DNA from: Gemmataceae bacterium
Lineage (GTDB): Bacteria > Planctomycetota > Planctomycetia > Gemmatales > Gemmataceae
Reading direction: 5' to 3'
Length of the DNA: 54,448 nucleotides
Assembly (NCBI GenBank): GCA_009691845.1
Contig: SIAJ01000031.1
Location: 1 to 54,448 of the forward strand
Shown piece by piece: positions 44,901-52,561 of this stretch. The notes under the pieces are model-generated. The model did no database searches and was not told the origin of the DNA. It was given only the letters and a program-made list of their open reading frames with translations. The stretch's first letter is position 1, and each line of letters opens with the position of its first letter. The position numbers and the translations under genes were made by a program.

Positions 44901-46418
44901 GAGCGTTGCGGGGCCGTCTCCCTTAATGGATTCGGCGGCGTGACCTAGCACCGTCTGGAACACGCGGGCTTTGCCGTACTCGTAGGCCCAGGCCAGTGGC
45001 TCGTCCTTCTTCGTGTCCTTCGATTTCGCGGTCACCAGCGGCTTCAGCGTTTCGTCCCCTTGCTGCTTGTAGTACAACTCATCAACGGTTTCGAATGCGT
45101 TCATGCCGGCCGTGATGGGATGGTCGCCGGCGATGTTCACCGTGTACTTGCCGAACGCGTCGTGCCCGCTCAGGCCCTTGCCGTGATCCCACACTCGGCG
45201 AACGATCTTGCGATATTCCGGCCAATCGCCCTCGGCCGCTTTCGGCAACGATGGATGAAACGCCCCGTTCGCGAAGTGAATGACCGCGAGCCCACGTCCA
45301 CTTTCGAGGTACTTCAAGAAATTCTTCTTGGCCTCGTCGCTCAGGCCTGGTTTCTCCCAGTTGCAGTAATTCTGCACGATCAGGTCGTAAGCGAGCAGAT
45401 CCTCGCGGGCCAGGAATTCCGGGTCGGTCACAATCCGGCAACGCAGCCGGGAATCGCGTTCGATGACGAGCTTCAGCATCTGGCTTGTCTCGCGCCAGTT
45501 GTGGAACGGCCCATCGTGTCCCGTGAGAATCAGCACCTGCGACGGATTGCCGATGGTCACGAGCCCGATCTCGCGTTCGCCGGGAAACTCGGACTTCACT
45601 CCCCCTTCGGGAACTTCGACCTTCGCGGTCCACAGAATCGCGTTCAGGGCCATTTTGCGGAAGTTGTCGTTCTTCCAGTTGTCGAAGAAGTGCCCGCCGG
45701 TGAAGCCGAAACCTCTACTCCGGGGGCTTACGCCACCCGGCTCGCCTAAATTGCGATCGACTGCCCAGGCCACGGTTTGCTCGCCTTCCTTGTTGATCGG
45801 CACCGTCAGAATCGGCGTCAGGCCCGGATCGCGTTCGCGGAAGCGGATGTTGTAATAGAACTCGTCCTTGATCTCGAAAGGCGTCATGCCCGTCGTGATC
45901 GCATGTTTCTGAGGCAGTGCCTTTACGGTCACGGTCTGAATCTTCGAGTACCAGCCGTTCTTCGCCGGGCCGGATTCGTAATCGAAGTAGCCGCCAACCC
46001 AGTCGAGGGTTTTGTCGTTCGCCCGTTTCGGCATGAACGTGGCCCAGTGAATCAGGCACAGACCGCAACCCCGTTTCATTTGCTTTTCGATGACGGCCAG
46101 GCGATCGCCGACGAGCAACGGATGATCGCTCTCTTTGCGGTCGGAACCGCTGGCAACGATGACAATCGTGTCCGCGTCGTCGAGCGTTGCCGGCTTCTCG
46201 GGCCAGCCCTTGAGATGGGCTTCAACCTTGACGCCCTTCACGTTGGAGGCGTTGTCGAGGCAATGCTTGAAAGCGCGCACCGTCTTTTCGTACTCGTGCG
46301 TGCCCGCCGGATGCCCACCGTCGATGGGCCCGGCAATAAGGACGATTTTCTTCGTCTTCGTCGGCTCGGCGGCGGCGACGAGGGAAGCAAACGCGAGGAG
46401 GAGAGAGAGTGTACGCAT
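41991..46418 (-). CDS. Giant secreted ThuA-ThuA-LamG-propeller fusion protein
   Basis: 1475 residues with a signal peptide (RTLSLLLAFASLVAA). Domain order: ThuA-like 1 (about 24-270; GGHPAGTHEYEKTVRAF, RGFGFTGGHFFDNW), ThuA-like 2 (about 290-540; LILTGHDGPFHNWRETSQML, VIHFANGAFH), a LamG/concanavalin-like domain (about 550-720; TIECWAKLNSKTGFN, WHHLAMTYTGKKVGLFVDG), a beta-rich middle region, a glucose/sorbosone dehydrogenase-like beta-propeller (about 1085-1390; FLPDGRIAICTAHGDVW, RHPIGLGMSPDGKISGADQEG) and a C-terminal Ig-like tail. ThuA domains occur in sugar metabolism (trehalose utilisation) and in planctomycete export proteins. A small palindrome at 45716-45747 encodes GEPGGVSPRS in the first ThuA domain, just before RGFGF. 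The TAG stop is inside a repeat. Likely carbohydrate-related and extracytoplasmic; no activity can be assigned. Confidence 0.9.
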   Translation of the reverse strand: MRTLSLLLAFASLVAAAEPTKTKKIVLIAGPIDGGHPAGTHEYEKTVRAFKHCLDNASNVKGVKVEAHLKGWPEKPATLDDADTIVIVASGSDRKESDHPLLVGDRLAVIEKQMKRGCGLCLIHWATFMPKRANDKTLDWVGGYFDYESGPAKNGWYSKIQTVTVKALPQKHAITTGMTPFEIKDEFYYNIRFRERDPGLTPILTVPINKEGEQTVAWAVDRNLGEPGGVSPRSRGFGFTGGHFFDNWKNDNFRKMALNAILWTAKVEVPEGGVKSEFPGEREIGLVTIGNPSQVLILTGHDGPFHNWRETSQMLKLVIERDSRLRCRIVTDPEFLAREDLLAYDLIVQNYCNWEKPGLSDEAKKNFLKYLESGRGLAVIHFANGAFHPSLPKAAEGDWPEYRKIVRRVWDHGKGLSGHDAFGKYTVNIAGDHPITAGMNAFETVDELYYKQQGDETLKPLVTAKSKDTKKDEPLAWAYEYGKARVFQTVLGHAAESIKGDGPATLIRRGCAWAANRELSPEKPPLAAKPLAPKLTFVDGKFGKALDVRVLPASIEQDERFRRTPFTIECWAKLNSKTGFNVIVSCEPKSSSQHWEIYSYAASGVFSAYLPGTVQGEIKSNVDICDNKWHHLAMTYTGKKVGLFVDGQQVKEQAISDLQQRKPEPGPLVIGGAYHGDLRIGCDGLIDDVRFSNVVREVAMPKAALERDAQTVSLWNLDGNEGISADTNWTPPVSAGAKEPWELENDKDWVDARFAKTDTGPYLNATIDYEGPKGKVRAYKGTAIKVGGVGDKGEATVLFDRCSMKFLAGWTGGFLNHSSRRFGLLNTPTPSPDAQMIFRNMAGVGWADPSGNGDLGEHRLTAPLPKEWFKYQGLYVHGNRTILGYTVGSTDVLDSPSLIEVAGTKCLVRTLRIGPTSKSETVAVGRLPKAFDAITRTADVQMIDCSLPKKGFAIIACKADPKVATLHADREGEVRLTFGESKNARVVRLVYAYGESIEHPKFRKALEELPAAENPEQFTKAGPARWTKPITTQLEPGKDTGGPFVLDTLPLPYDNPYNALFFVSGVDFLPDGRIAICTAHGDVWTAKEKGTTMEWHRFATGLYQPLGLKVVDGKIVVVERGQLTRLHDSNNDGEADFYECLNNDWHTGGGEHSYDTCLETDPEGNFYFFKTGDDHTPTGGTLLKISKDGSKSEIFATGFRHPIGLGMSPDGKISGADQEGNWMPVTRLDMYKKGGFYGDMRTHHRAEPPKIYDEPLMWLPKEADNSAGGQVWVPKGQWGALGGHMLHLSYGRCKAYAILPDGEKSQAGAVDLGLKFLSGSARGRFHPIDKNLYVVGLDGWQTGAQKDGSLQRVRYTGKPFTTPVAFSVHANGVNLSFNQPIDAKSLADLTNFKVGRCNYVWSANYGSKNWSVLDPKKEGIDNVPVTAATLSEDGKTVTLKFDQRAAMHVKIEYEVKAANGASLKGAVYTTVRETK
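45716..45747. repeat. Small palindrome in frame inside the ThuA domain
   Basis: CCGGGGGC (45721-45728) and GCCACCCGG (45733-45741) pair with one bulge around TTAC. On the coding strand it gives GEPGGVSPRS between DRNL and RGFGFTGGHF, where ThuA proteins otherwise read almost directly into the GFGFTGGH block (from memory). This marks it as an insertion. Confidence 0.75.
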
Positions 46419-46731
46419 GGCGAATATCCTAGCGAAGGCGGGTTGGCTTGCTCATCCCGGGTCGGCCCATCACTCACATCTTTGCACGAATGGTGCAATT
46501 TGGTGCAAGCGAGCCATTTTGCCGACCGACCACCAAATCCATCACATGTAATAGCGCGGAGCCCTCCAAAACGTAAGTCGATTTGGGAGATTTTTCCGGA
46601 ATTATTCGGACTGCCTCTTTGGCGTTGGAGCCAGCGGCTCGAACGCCAAACGAAGCACGCTCACCCAGTCGGACGCGAACTGATAAAACAAAGACTTCGT
46701 CTTCATCAATCCTAAACGCCATCCACTCGCC
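46419..46731. other. Divergent intergenic region with hairpin
   Basis: 313 bp between the ThuA fusion (minus) and the permease (plus). A GGTGCAATTTGGTGCA direct repeat lies near 46490-46505. The hairpin at 46618-46650 is listed separately. No gene is supported. Confidence 0.5.
46618..46650. repeat. 15-bp hairpin upstream of the permease
   Basis: TTTGGCGTTGGAGCC (46618-46632) pairs with GGCTCGAACGCCAAA (46636-46650) with one mismatch and a 3-bp loop. It lies 80 bp before the permease start and could fold in the leader RNA. It is either a dispersed palindrome or a regulatory hairpin. Confidence 0.75.
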
Positions 46732-48183
46732 ATGCCCAATCCGGTCTCGGCCGACGACGACCGCGAATTAGCCCAGGCCGGCTACCTGCCGCAGTTCCGT
46801 CGTGGGCTGGGCAGCTTCACGGCGTTTGCCGCGGGCTTTTCGTACCTGTCGATTCTCACTGGCATTGTGCAGAACTTTCACCTGGGTTTTCGCGAGGCGG
46901 GGCCGGCGTTCTTCTGGACCTGGCCGGTCGTGTTCGTCGGGCAACTCTGCCTTGCCTTGTGCTTTGCCGACCTCGCACGCCGCTATCCGTTTTGTGGCGG
47001 TGTCTATGCCTGGGCCGGCCGGGCTGGCTCGCCGTTTCTCGGCTGGCTGACGGGCTGGGTCTATTTTGCCTCGCTGGTCTTCACACTTGCGGCCGTGGCG
47101 CTGGCCTGGCAGATCGTTCTGCCAGCAGTCTGGTCCGGGTTTCAGATTCTCGAGACTCCGGCCCGTAATGCTGCACTGCTCGGCGTGATCCTGATCGCGA
47201 TTAGCACGGTGATCAATGTACTCGGAACACGCTGGCTTGCTCTGGTGATGAACGTGGGCGTGATTGTGGAACTCATCGCTGCCGTGCTGCTGATCGTCTT
47301 GCTTGGTGTTCATGCTGTTCGCGGTCCCGAAATCGTTTTCGAAGTGCAAGCAAGTGCAGCGTCGGATGGCTTCGGATTCTTCGGGCCGTTTCTCGCGGCA
47401 GCGGTCATGGCCGCCTATGTGATGTACGGCTTCGACACGGCGGGGACGCTGGCGGAGGAGACCGTCGAGCCACGCCGCCGGGCACCGCGGGCGATACTTC
47501 AAGCACTTGCGGCCGCGTTTGGCCTCGGAGCACTTCTGCTGCTCGTCGCACTCACGGGAGCGCCGAATCTCGCCGATCCGCTCCTGTCCGATGGGGCTGG
47601 GGGTTTGCCGTATCTCATCAAGCAAGTGCTGGGCGATTCGCTCGGCAAGGTCTTCATCGCGGCTTCCGTGGTCGCGGTTTTCATCTGCACGCTCGCCGTT
47701 CATGCCAATACTTCACGCATCTTGTTTGCCATGGCTCGCGATCGGGCCGTGCCCTTTTCCAAGTGGCTGGGCAAGGTCCATCCGGAGCAACGCACGCCGC
47801 ACACCGCGGCCATCGTGGTTGGTTTGCTCGGCTGTGCGTTGCTGCTGTTCAACATGAACTTCGAGCAGATCATGACGGCCCTTGTGTGCGTCAGCATCGT
47901 CTGGGCCAACCTGGCTTATCTGCTCACGACCGGGCCGTTGTTGGTGAAGCGCCTGCGTGGGCGAGTGGCGACGAGCGACTCGTTCTTGGGTCGATGGGGC
48001 TTGCTCGTGAACGCCTGTGCGGTCATCTGGGGAATCGTCTTGATCGTGAACATCGGCTGGCCACGCGAACGCCTGTATGGGACCGAGTGGTATCAGCTTC
48101 ATGGCGCGTTGGTCTTCACTGCTGGGCTGCTGGCCATCGGGGCGGTGTGTTACGTTTTGCGGCGACGCGGAGGCGGGACATGA
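46732..48183 (+). CDS. APC-superfamily permease, amino acid/choline transporter-like
   Basis: 483 residues with about 12 TM helices. The first helix has the unwound-helix type sequence AAGFSYLSILTGI; then NFHLGFREAGPAFFWTWPVV, AELA-like ADLARRYPFCGGVYAWAGRAGSPFLGWLTGW. The layout fits the amino acid/choline transporter (ACT, 2.A.3.4) branch of the APC family, which includes the yeast choline permease Hnm1 and GABA/polyamine carriers. The substrate is inferred from context: its stop overlaps the start of the phosphatidylcholine synthase gene (ATGA), so choline or ethanolamine is the best guess. An amino acid is the alternative. Confidence 0.88.
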   Translation: MPNPVSADDDRELAQAGYLPQFRRGLGSFTAFAAGFSYLSILTGIVQNFHLGFREAGPAFFWTWPVVFVGQLCLALCFADLARRYPFCGGVYAWAGRAGSPFLGWLTGWVYFASLVFTLAAVALAWQIVLPAVWSGFQILETPARNAALLGVILIAISTVINVLGTRWLALVMNVGVIVELIAAVLLIVLLGVHAVRGPEIVFEVQASAASDGFGFFGPFLAAAVMAAYVMYGFDTAGTLAEETVEPRRRAPRAILQALAAAFGLGALLLLVALTGAPNLADPLLSDGAGGLPYLIKQVLGDSLGKVFIAASVVAVFICTLAVHANTSRILFAMARDRAVPFSKWLGKVHPEQRTPHTAAIVVGLLGCALLLFNMNFEQIMTALVCVSIVWANLAYLLTTGPLLVKRLRGRVATSDSFLGRWGLLVNACAVIWGIVLIVNIGWPRERLYGTEWYQLHGALVFTAGLLAIGAVCYVLRRRGGGT

Positions 48184-48977
48184 ACGACCCCGGCGTCTCA
48201 ACCGTTCGGAAAATTCTCGGCTGGGCCGTCCATTGCTACACCGGCTGCGGGCTGCTGCTCGCCGCGTGGATTGTGTCGCTTCTTTTGCAAACGGAGCGAA
48301 CGCCGGACACTTATCGCACCTGTTTCTTGCTGATGCTGGTGGCCATGTTCATCGATGCGACCGATGGAACGCTGGCAAGTGCGGTCCGGATTCGAGCAGC
48401 GCTTCCCAGTTTCGATGGCCGCCGGCTCGATGATCTCGTTGATTTTCTGATGTACACCTGCGTGCCATTGCTCTTGATCGACCGGGCCGAGTTACTGCCG
48501 GAAGGCGATGGCTGGGTGCTGCTCGTCGCACTCGGCGCCAGTGCTTACGGCTTCTGCCAGTCGGACATCAAGACGGCCGATGGTGCGTTTCTCGGCTTCC
48601 CGTCGTACTGGAATATCGTCGCGTTCTATCTGTACGCGTTGCCGATCACCGGCGAACTCGCGGTCGGGTTGATTTTGATCCTGGCGCTGCTCACCTTCGT
48701 CCCGAGCCGATACCCGTATCCGACGCAGCCTGGACGAGTGAATCGGCTGATGCTCTTACTCAGCCTGCCCTCGGCGGTGCTGGGGCTGATTGTTCTCCTC
48801 AGCAAGTGGGAACACGGAATACCGCGTGAAATGGTTGTCGCATCGGCCAGCTACCCGGCTTTTTATTTGGGAGTGGCGTGGGCGATGTCAGCGCGGCGGT
48901 ATTTCAAAGCCTCGCCCTCCCAAGACGACGGCCTTCAAACGGATGACGATCACGAACAAGGCCGGCAAGGTCGTTGA
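48180..48977 (+). CDS. pcs: Phosphatidylcholine synthase (CDP-alcohol phosphatidyltransferase family)
   Basis: 265 residues; the ATG overlaps the permease stop (ATGA). About seven to eight TM helices. The CDP-alcohol phosphatidyltransferase motif is D-A-T-D-G-T-L-A, followed by DGRRLDDLVDF, matching the Pcs form of the motif (D-xx-DGxxA...GxxxDxxxD) with the extra spacing typical of Pcs. Pcs joins CDP-diacylglycerol and choline to give phosphatidylcholine and CMP at the inner membrane. Coupling to a choline-type permease supports this reaction. The related phosphatidylserine/PGP synthases are less likely because of motif spacing and length. Confidence 0.85.
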   Translation: MNDPGVSTVRKILGWAVHCYTGCGLLLAAWIVSLLLQTERTPDTYRTCFLLMLVAMFIDATDGTLASAVRIRAALPSFDGRRLDDLVDFLMYTCVPLLLIDRAELLPEGDGWVLLVALGASAYGFCQSDIKTADGAFLGFPSYWNIVAFYLYALPITGELAVGLILILALLTFVPSRYPYPTQPGRVNRLMLLLSLPSAVLGLIVLLSKWEHGIPREMVVASASYPAFYLGVAWAMSARRYFKASPSQDDGLQTDDDHEQGRQGR

Positions 48978-49047
48978 ACTGACGAAGAAGAAGTAAGTAG
49001 ACCAACCGGGCCGCAGATCCCTTCCGCGTACCCGGCTCTCCTCACGA

Positions 49048-49752
49048 TCAACACTTCGGCGACTGGCGCTTCTTGCCGATCGCACTGCGGGCTTCGAATT
49101 TCTTGATATGGTCCGGCGCGAACGGAATCGTACACGCCCCGAGCAGGTCGACGGCGACTTTGCCGATTTCGTTAGTCGTATCGACAGCGACTTTGTGGAG
49201 GGGTTTCACATAACAGGCGACGGCGATGACGAAACCGTTCATCACGAACTTGACGCGATTGGGCTGCTGGTGGATCGTCTTCGCCACGCGCTGCAGCAGC
49301 GACTTGATCTCGGCAAGGTCGAGGTCCGCGTCCTCCTTGATGGCGACCATGCTGCTGTAAGTCTGCCAGCCGGACGAGGCGATGGATTCGTCCTTGGACG
49401 CGATCCACTTCAAGGCCATCTCGCGGCCATGCGGGCCACCAGAGGCCACCCACGGGACCGTGTATTCCGTGACCCAGTTGCAGTTGGCGTTTTTGACCCA
49501 TTTTTGCAGGTCTTTCTTGGTCATCTTCGCATCGTCCGCGATCAGACCGGCAAGGTACATCGCGTCGGGGATGTTGGTGTCGTAAAGATCCAGAGCGAGC
49601 TGATAGTCCGTCTTGACGCGTTTCTGGATCTTTTTCATGTCCTCGACCTTGACGCCGAGGCACGACTCCTGGGCACCCTGGTTCATCCACATCTTCTTGG
49701 TCTTTTCGTTGCCGAGCTTCTTGAGTTCGGCGAGGATGTCTTGGGCGGTCAT
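49048..49752 (-). CDS. AlkD-like DNA alkylation repair protein
   Basis: 234 residues from the ATG at 49752, with GAGGAAAA 6-12 nt upstream. All-helical HEAT-like repeats of the AlkD fold: MTAQDILAELKKLGNEKTKK, LGVKVEDMKKIQKRVKTDYQ, YLAGLIADDAKMTKKDLQKW, NWVTEYTVPWVASGGPHGRE. Family members include AlkD, a glycosylase for bulky alkyl adducts, and many homologues with no proven activity. The key Trp/Asp/Arg set of AlkD cannot be aligned reliably by eye, so enzymatic activity is open. The upstream leader carries the large palindrome at 49795-49904. A longer frame through that palindrome is not used. Confidence 0.82.
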   Translation of the reverse strand: MTAQDILAELKKLGNEKTKKMWMNQGAQESCLGVKVEDMKKIQKRVKTDYQLALDLYDTNIPDAMYLAGLIADDAKMTKKDLQKWVKNANCNWVTEYTVPWVASGGPHGREMALKWIASKDESIASSGWQTYSSMVAIKEDADLDLAEIKSLLQRVAKTIHQQPNRVKFVMNGFVIAVACYVKPLHKVAVDTTNEIGKVAVDLLGACTIPFAPDHIKKFEARSAIGKKRQSPKC

Positions 49753-49794
49753 TTGTTTTTCCTCGGTCTCAAGGCGAAAATTGTCTGTACTGCT

Positions 49795-49904
49795 GTGCCA
49801 TGCCCACGGCTTTGCGTGGGCATGTGTGCGATCGCGTTGATCCAGAACGAGCAGTGGAAGGTGAAAGCGCCTTCCATGCCCACGCAAAGCCTTGGGCATG
49901 GCAC
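49795..49904. repeat. 30-bp inverted repeat, each arm itself palindromic
   Basis: The arms 49795-49824 and 49875-49904 pair at 29 of 30 positions around a 50-bp spacer. Each arm also folds on itself (CATGCCCAC...GTGGGCATG). It lies upstream of the AlkD-like gene and after the next gene on the same strand. No T-run follows. Confidence 0.9.
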
Positions 49905-49917
49905 TCAAGGACTCAAG

Positions 49918-50460
49918 CTACAGCGACTCACTCATGAACCAAACCCACCCGTCTTCGCCGTCAATCAGCCGTTCACGCAAGGCCCGTCTTCGGAATGGCC
50001 AACGAAACTGCCCGCCAAACTGCTCGCGCATCGCGATCCGCAGCCGCTCTAGCTTCGCATTAGCGATGATGCGAGCACGAACTGTTCCTAAGTCCCAAGG
50101 GAACAGATAACCATTTCCATGAATTCGGACCGACCATCTCTTTCCAGTGTAGCCACAGTCTTGTCCCTGAACTTCGACTTTCTCGTAAAGCCCAATGCTG
50201 TCTGGCGCGAAAAAATTCTTGTTCTCGTTCTGAGCAGCATGATCTTCGAACAAGGCTGTGATATCTGCTGCCAAGTTATCCAGCCCGTGTTCTACTCCAT
50301 AGTCGGGAGCGTCAGGACGGATCAGGCCAAGTTGGTCGAACAATACCCGGGCTCTCTCGGGCGTCGGGTTGCGTAACTCGGTATTTGCGGCCCGCACTAG
50401 TGCGGAGTAAAAGGACAAGGACTTATATTCCAAAGGAGAACGGTGAAAAGCGTGTGCCAA
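49918..50460 (-). CDS. Hypothetical protein, no recognised family
   Basis: 180 residues if started at a TTG at 50460; no ATG or GTG is available in the frame. The first half is helical (RAANTELRNPTPERARVLFDQLGLI, HGLDNLAADITALFEDHA). The second half has mixed strands (EKVEVQGQDCGYTGKRWSVRIHGNGYLFPWDLGTVRARII) and a basic helix. Codon use resembles the neighbours, so it may be real. The lack of a normal start, and the adjacent Uma2 pseudogene, leave open that it is the 3' part of a decayed gene. Confidence 0.5.
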   Translation of the reverse strand: MAHAFHRSPLEYKSLSFYSALVRAANTELRNPTPERARVLFDQLGLIRPDAPDYGVEHGLDNLAADITALFEDHAAQNENKNFFAPDSIGLYEKVEVQGQDCGYTGKRWSVRIHGNGYLFPWDLGTVRARIIANAKLERLRIAMREQFGGQFRWPFRRRALRERLIDGEDGWVWFMSESL

Positions 50461-50493
50461 CGCGATCTTGAGCGGACTTATGAAAGAACATCG

Positions 50494-51074
50494 CTAACGC
50501 GAAGGAGTGCCACTCGCGTCCCACCCAAAACAACAGGAATAGACTCGCTCTCTCCGAAAACGACACGTCGCCTTCTTTCCACCGCGTGGTTGCGTGTACT
50601 CTTCGATCGGTCGATCGATGAGATTGACGATCCAGTAGATCGGTATCTTGGCTTCGGCGTAGATTTGTAGCTTTACGCCTCGATCTTCGAACAACGATGT
50701 GTCGGCAACCTCGACGATGAGATGCGAATCGTGACCGCCGGGATTCAGGCCGTCGTAACGATCCTCCGGGCCTGCGACGATGGCGATGTCCGGTTCGGGC
50801 TCGCTCTTCGCGAGCGTGATCGCCCCTTGAACTTGAAGGACCCAGTCGTCGCTCAGGATGCGGGCAAACCAGCGATTGAGTAGGCGACCGCTTGGTTGTG
50901 CGGAGGATTGATCGATATCCTGGGTACGATTCAGCCGTTGAGTAATTCGTACGGGTCGCCCGACTTGAGAATGCCAACCGCAAGTAGCCGGTGGTACTCC
51001 GCCACGGAAAAGGGGCGGACCGGCAAGGATGGCAACTTGCGAGTCGTTCGCTCTGGTGATTCCAGCAAGACCAT
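50494..51074 (-). pseudogene. Broken Uma2-family endonuclease (DUF820)
   Basis: Read from the ATG at 51074: RPFSVAEYHRLLAVGIL, KSGDPYELLNG, then a TGA at 50933-50931 where Uma2 proteins have Trp, then IVPRISINPPHNQAV. A missing base near 50889 then moves the frame to RLLNRWFARILSDDWVLQVQ, EPEPDIAIVAGPEDRY, HLIVEVADTSLFEDRG and IPIYWIVNLIDRPIEEY. The acidic residues of the PD-(D/E)XK core (PDIAIV, LIVEVADTS) are intact. A further shift near the C-terminus is likely. With a nonsense codon and at least one frameshift it should not give a full protein. Uma2 proteins are common in planctomycetes and cyanobacteria. Confidence 0.8.
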
Positions 51075-51246
51075 GGAGTTCTCTTTTTCCACAGGAATTG
51101 TGATTATACACGACTATGCAGCGGGTATCGGGCGACTGCCCCAACTTGCTGAAAACCGTGCCCTACGCGGAATTTTCCGCTTGCTGACGGGGCTTGGTTG
51201 AAATAGTTCGGCTAAGTAGACCACTCTCGACCTTCGGATCCCACCC

Positions 51247-52536
51247 ATGCCAGCACCGCGGCTCGTGCTCGAACGCATGATGCACCGCCAGTCGATTGCC
51301 GTCCCCGGCGAATCGATGGCGAGTTACGCCCTGCTCAAGATCGTTCCCGCCGGGGATGATGGGGTGAGCCTGCCCTTAACGCTTGCACTGTGCATCGACA
51401 TTTCCGGTTCGATGTACTGGAGCGATGGCACGGGAAAATCCCGCCTCGATCGCGTTCGCGACGCGGCTAATGCGGCTATCAGCAAGCTGAAGCCGACCGA
51501 CCGCATTGCCTTGATCGCGTTCGGCAACGGGGCCGAAGTTGTTCTGCCACCCACTCCCGCATCCGAGGCCGAGAAGATCGCGGATACATTGTCCAAGATC
51601 GACCAGTTCAGCGTCGATCAGGCCGGCACCACAATGGACGAAGGCATCACCCAGGCCTTGCAAACACTGATGTCGCCGGATGAAGTGGGGCGAATATTGC
51701 AAGTGGTCGTGCTGACCGATGGCGAAACCTCCGGCGAGATGAACTGCCGCGAACTCGCCCGTCAGGCCTGGGAGAAGAAAGTCCGCTTCACGATCATGGG
51801 CGTCGGCACCGAGTGGAATAGCGGGCTGATCAAGGACATGGCCAAGGCGAGCGATGGCCGCTGGTACTACATCGAGGCCGAGAAAACCGATGAGGCCATG
51901 CGTGTGTTCCTCGCGGAGTTCGATCGCCTGGCCGACACGACCTTCGTGAACGTGAACCTGGAGATCAAGCCGGTCAAGGACGTGAAGGTCAAGCGGGTTC
52001 GCCAGGTCACGCCGCAGATTCGTGAGGTTCCGCTGAACACGATCGACGAGCGTTTCACGTTTGGCGTGCTAGGATCGCTTGAGCGATCGCACCAGACGAA
52101 GTACATTCTCGATTTGAGTTTGCCGCGTCGGCCCGACGGAAAATATGTCGTGGCCCAGGTTGAAGTGAAGTACGATCTGGGTGATGGGCAAGTGCTCTCG
52201 ACCGGCGTGGTGCCGCTCGAGATGACGTACACGACTGCGGGGCACGGCTATGTGAATGCCGAGGTTGCCCGGCACATCGATGAGGTGCAGATTTACGAGC
52301 TGAACGCGAACCTGCAACAGGCGATTGCCTCCGAGTCGCCGGACGACATCAAACGCGTGGCCGAGCAAATTGCCAAGAAGGGCGAAGTACTTGGGCCACG
52401 CGGCGCGAGGAAGACCATGCTGGCCCAACAGGTACTTTCCGAACTGCAAGGTGGCGGACGGGTGTCGAAGAAGACGATGCTGGCCGTGGACGATGCGGCC
52501 CGTAGTGCCGACGAGACCGGATCAAGCACGAACTGA
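51247..52536 (+). CDS. VWA-domain protein with intact MIDAS motif
   Basis: 429 residues, no signal peptide. The von Willebrand A domain has CIDISGSMYWS (D51-x-S53-x-S55 MIDAS), AGTTMDEGI (Thr) and VVLTDGETSG (Asp). A beta-rich region then carries EIKPVKDVKVKRVRQVTP and a C-terminal helical region (VAEQIAKKGEVLGPRGARKTMLAQQVLSELQ). Such cytoplasmic VWA proteins of the Ca-activated-channel-like group act as metal-dependent protein-binding platforms. It stands 25 bp before the FHA gene and is followed by a kinase, giving a three-gene signalling unit. Partner proteins are unknown. Confidence 0.92.
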   Translation: MPAPRLVLERMMHRQSIAVPGESMASYALLKIVPAGDDGVSLPLTLALCIDISGSMYWSDGTGKSRLDRVRDAANAAISKLKPTDRIALIAFGNGAEVVLPPTPASEAEKIADTLSKIDQFSVDQAGTTMDEGITQALQTLMSPDEVGRILQVVVLTDGETSGEMNCRELARQAWEKKVRFTIMGVGTEWNSGLIKDMAKASDGRWYYIEAEKTDEAMRVFLAEFDRLADTTFVNVNLEIKPVKDVKVKRVRQVTPQIREVPLNTIDERFTFGVLGSLERSHQTKYILDLSLPRRPDGKYVVAQVEVKYDLGDGQVLSTGVVPLEMTYTTAGHGYVNAEVARHIDEVQIYELNANLQQAIASESPDDIKRVAEQIAKKGEVLGPRGARKTMLAQQVLSELQGGGRVSKKTMLAVDDAARSADETGSSTN

Positions 52537-52561
52537 ACATCCCACACCGAGGTGACCGCCA

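Noticed and set aside
47763..48179. Long N-terminal extension of the phosphatidylcholine synthase frame
   Set aside because: It runs inside the permease gene in another frame; the ATG at 48180 with ATGA overlap gives a normal-length protein.
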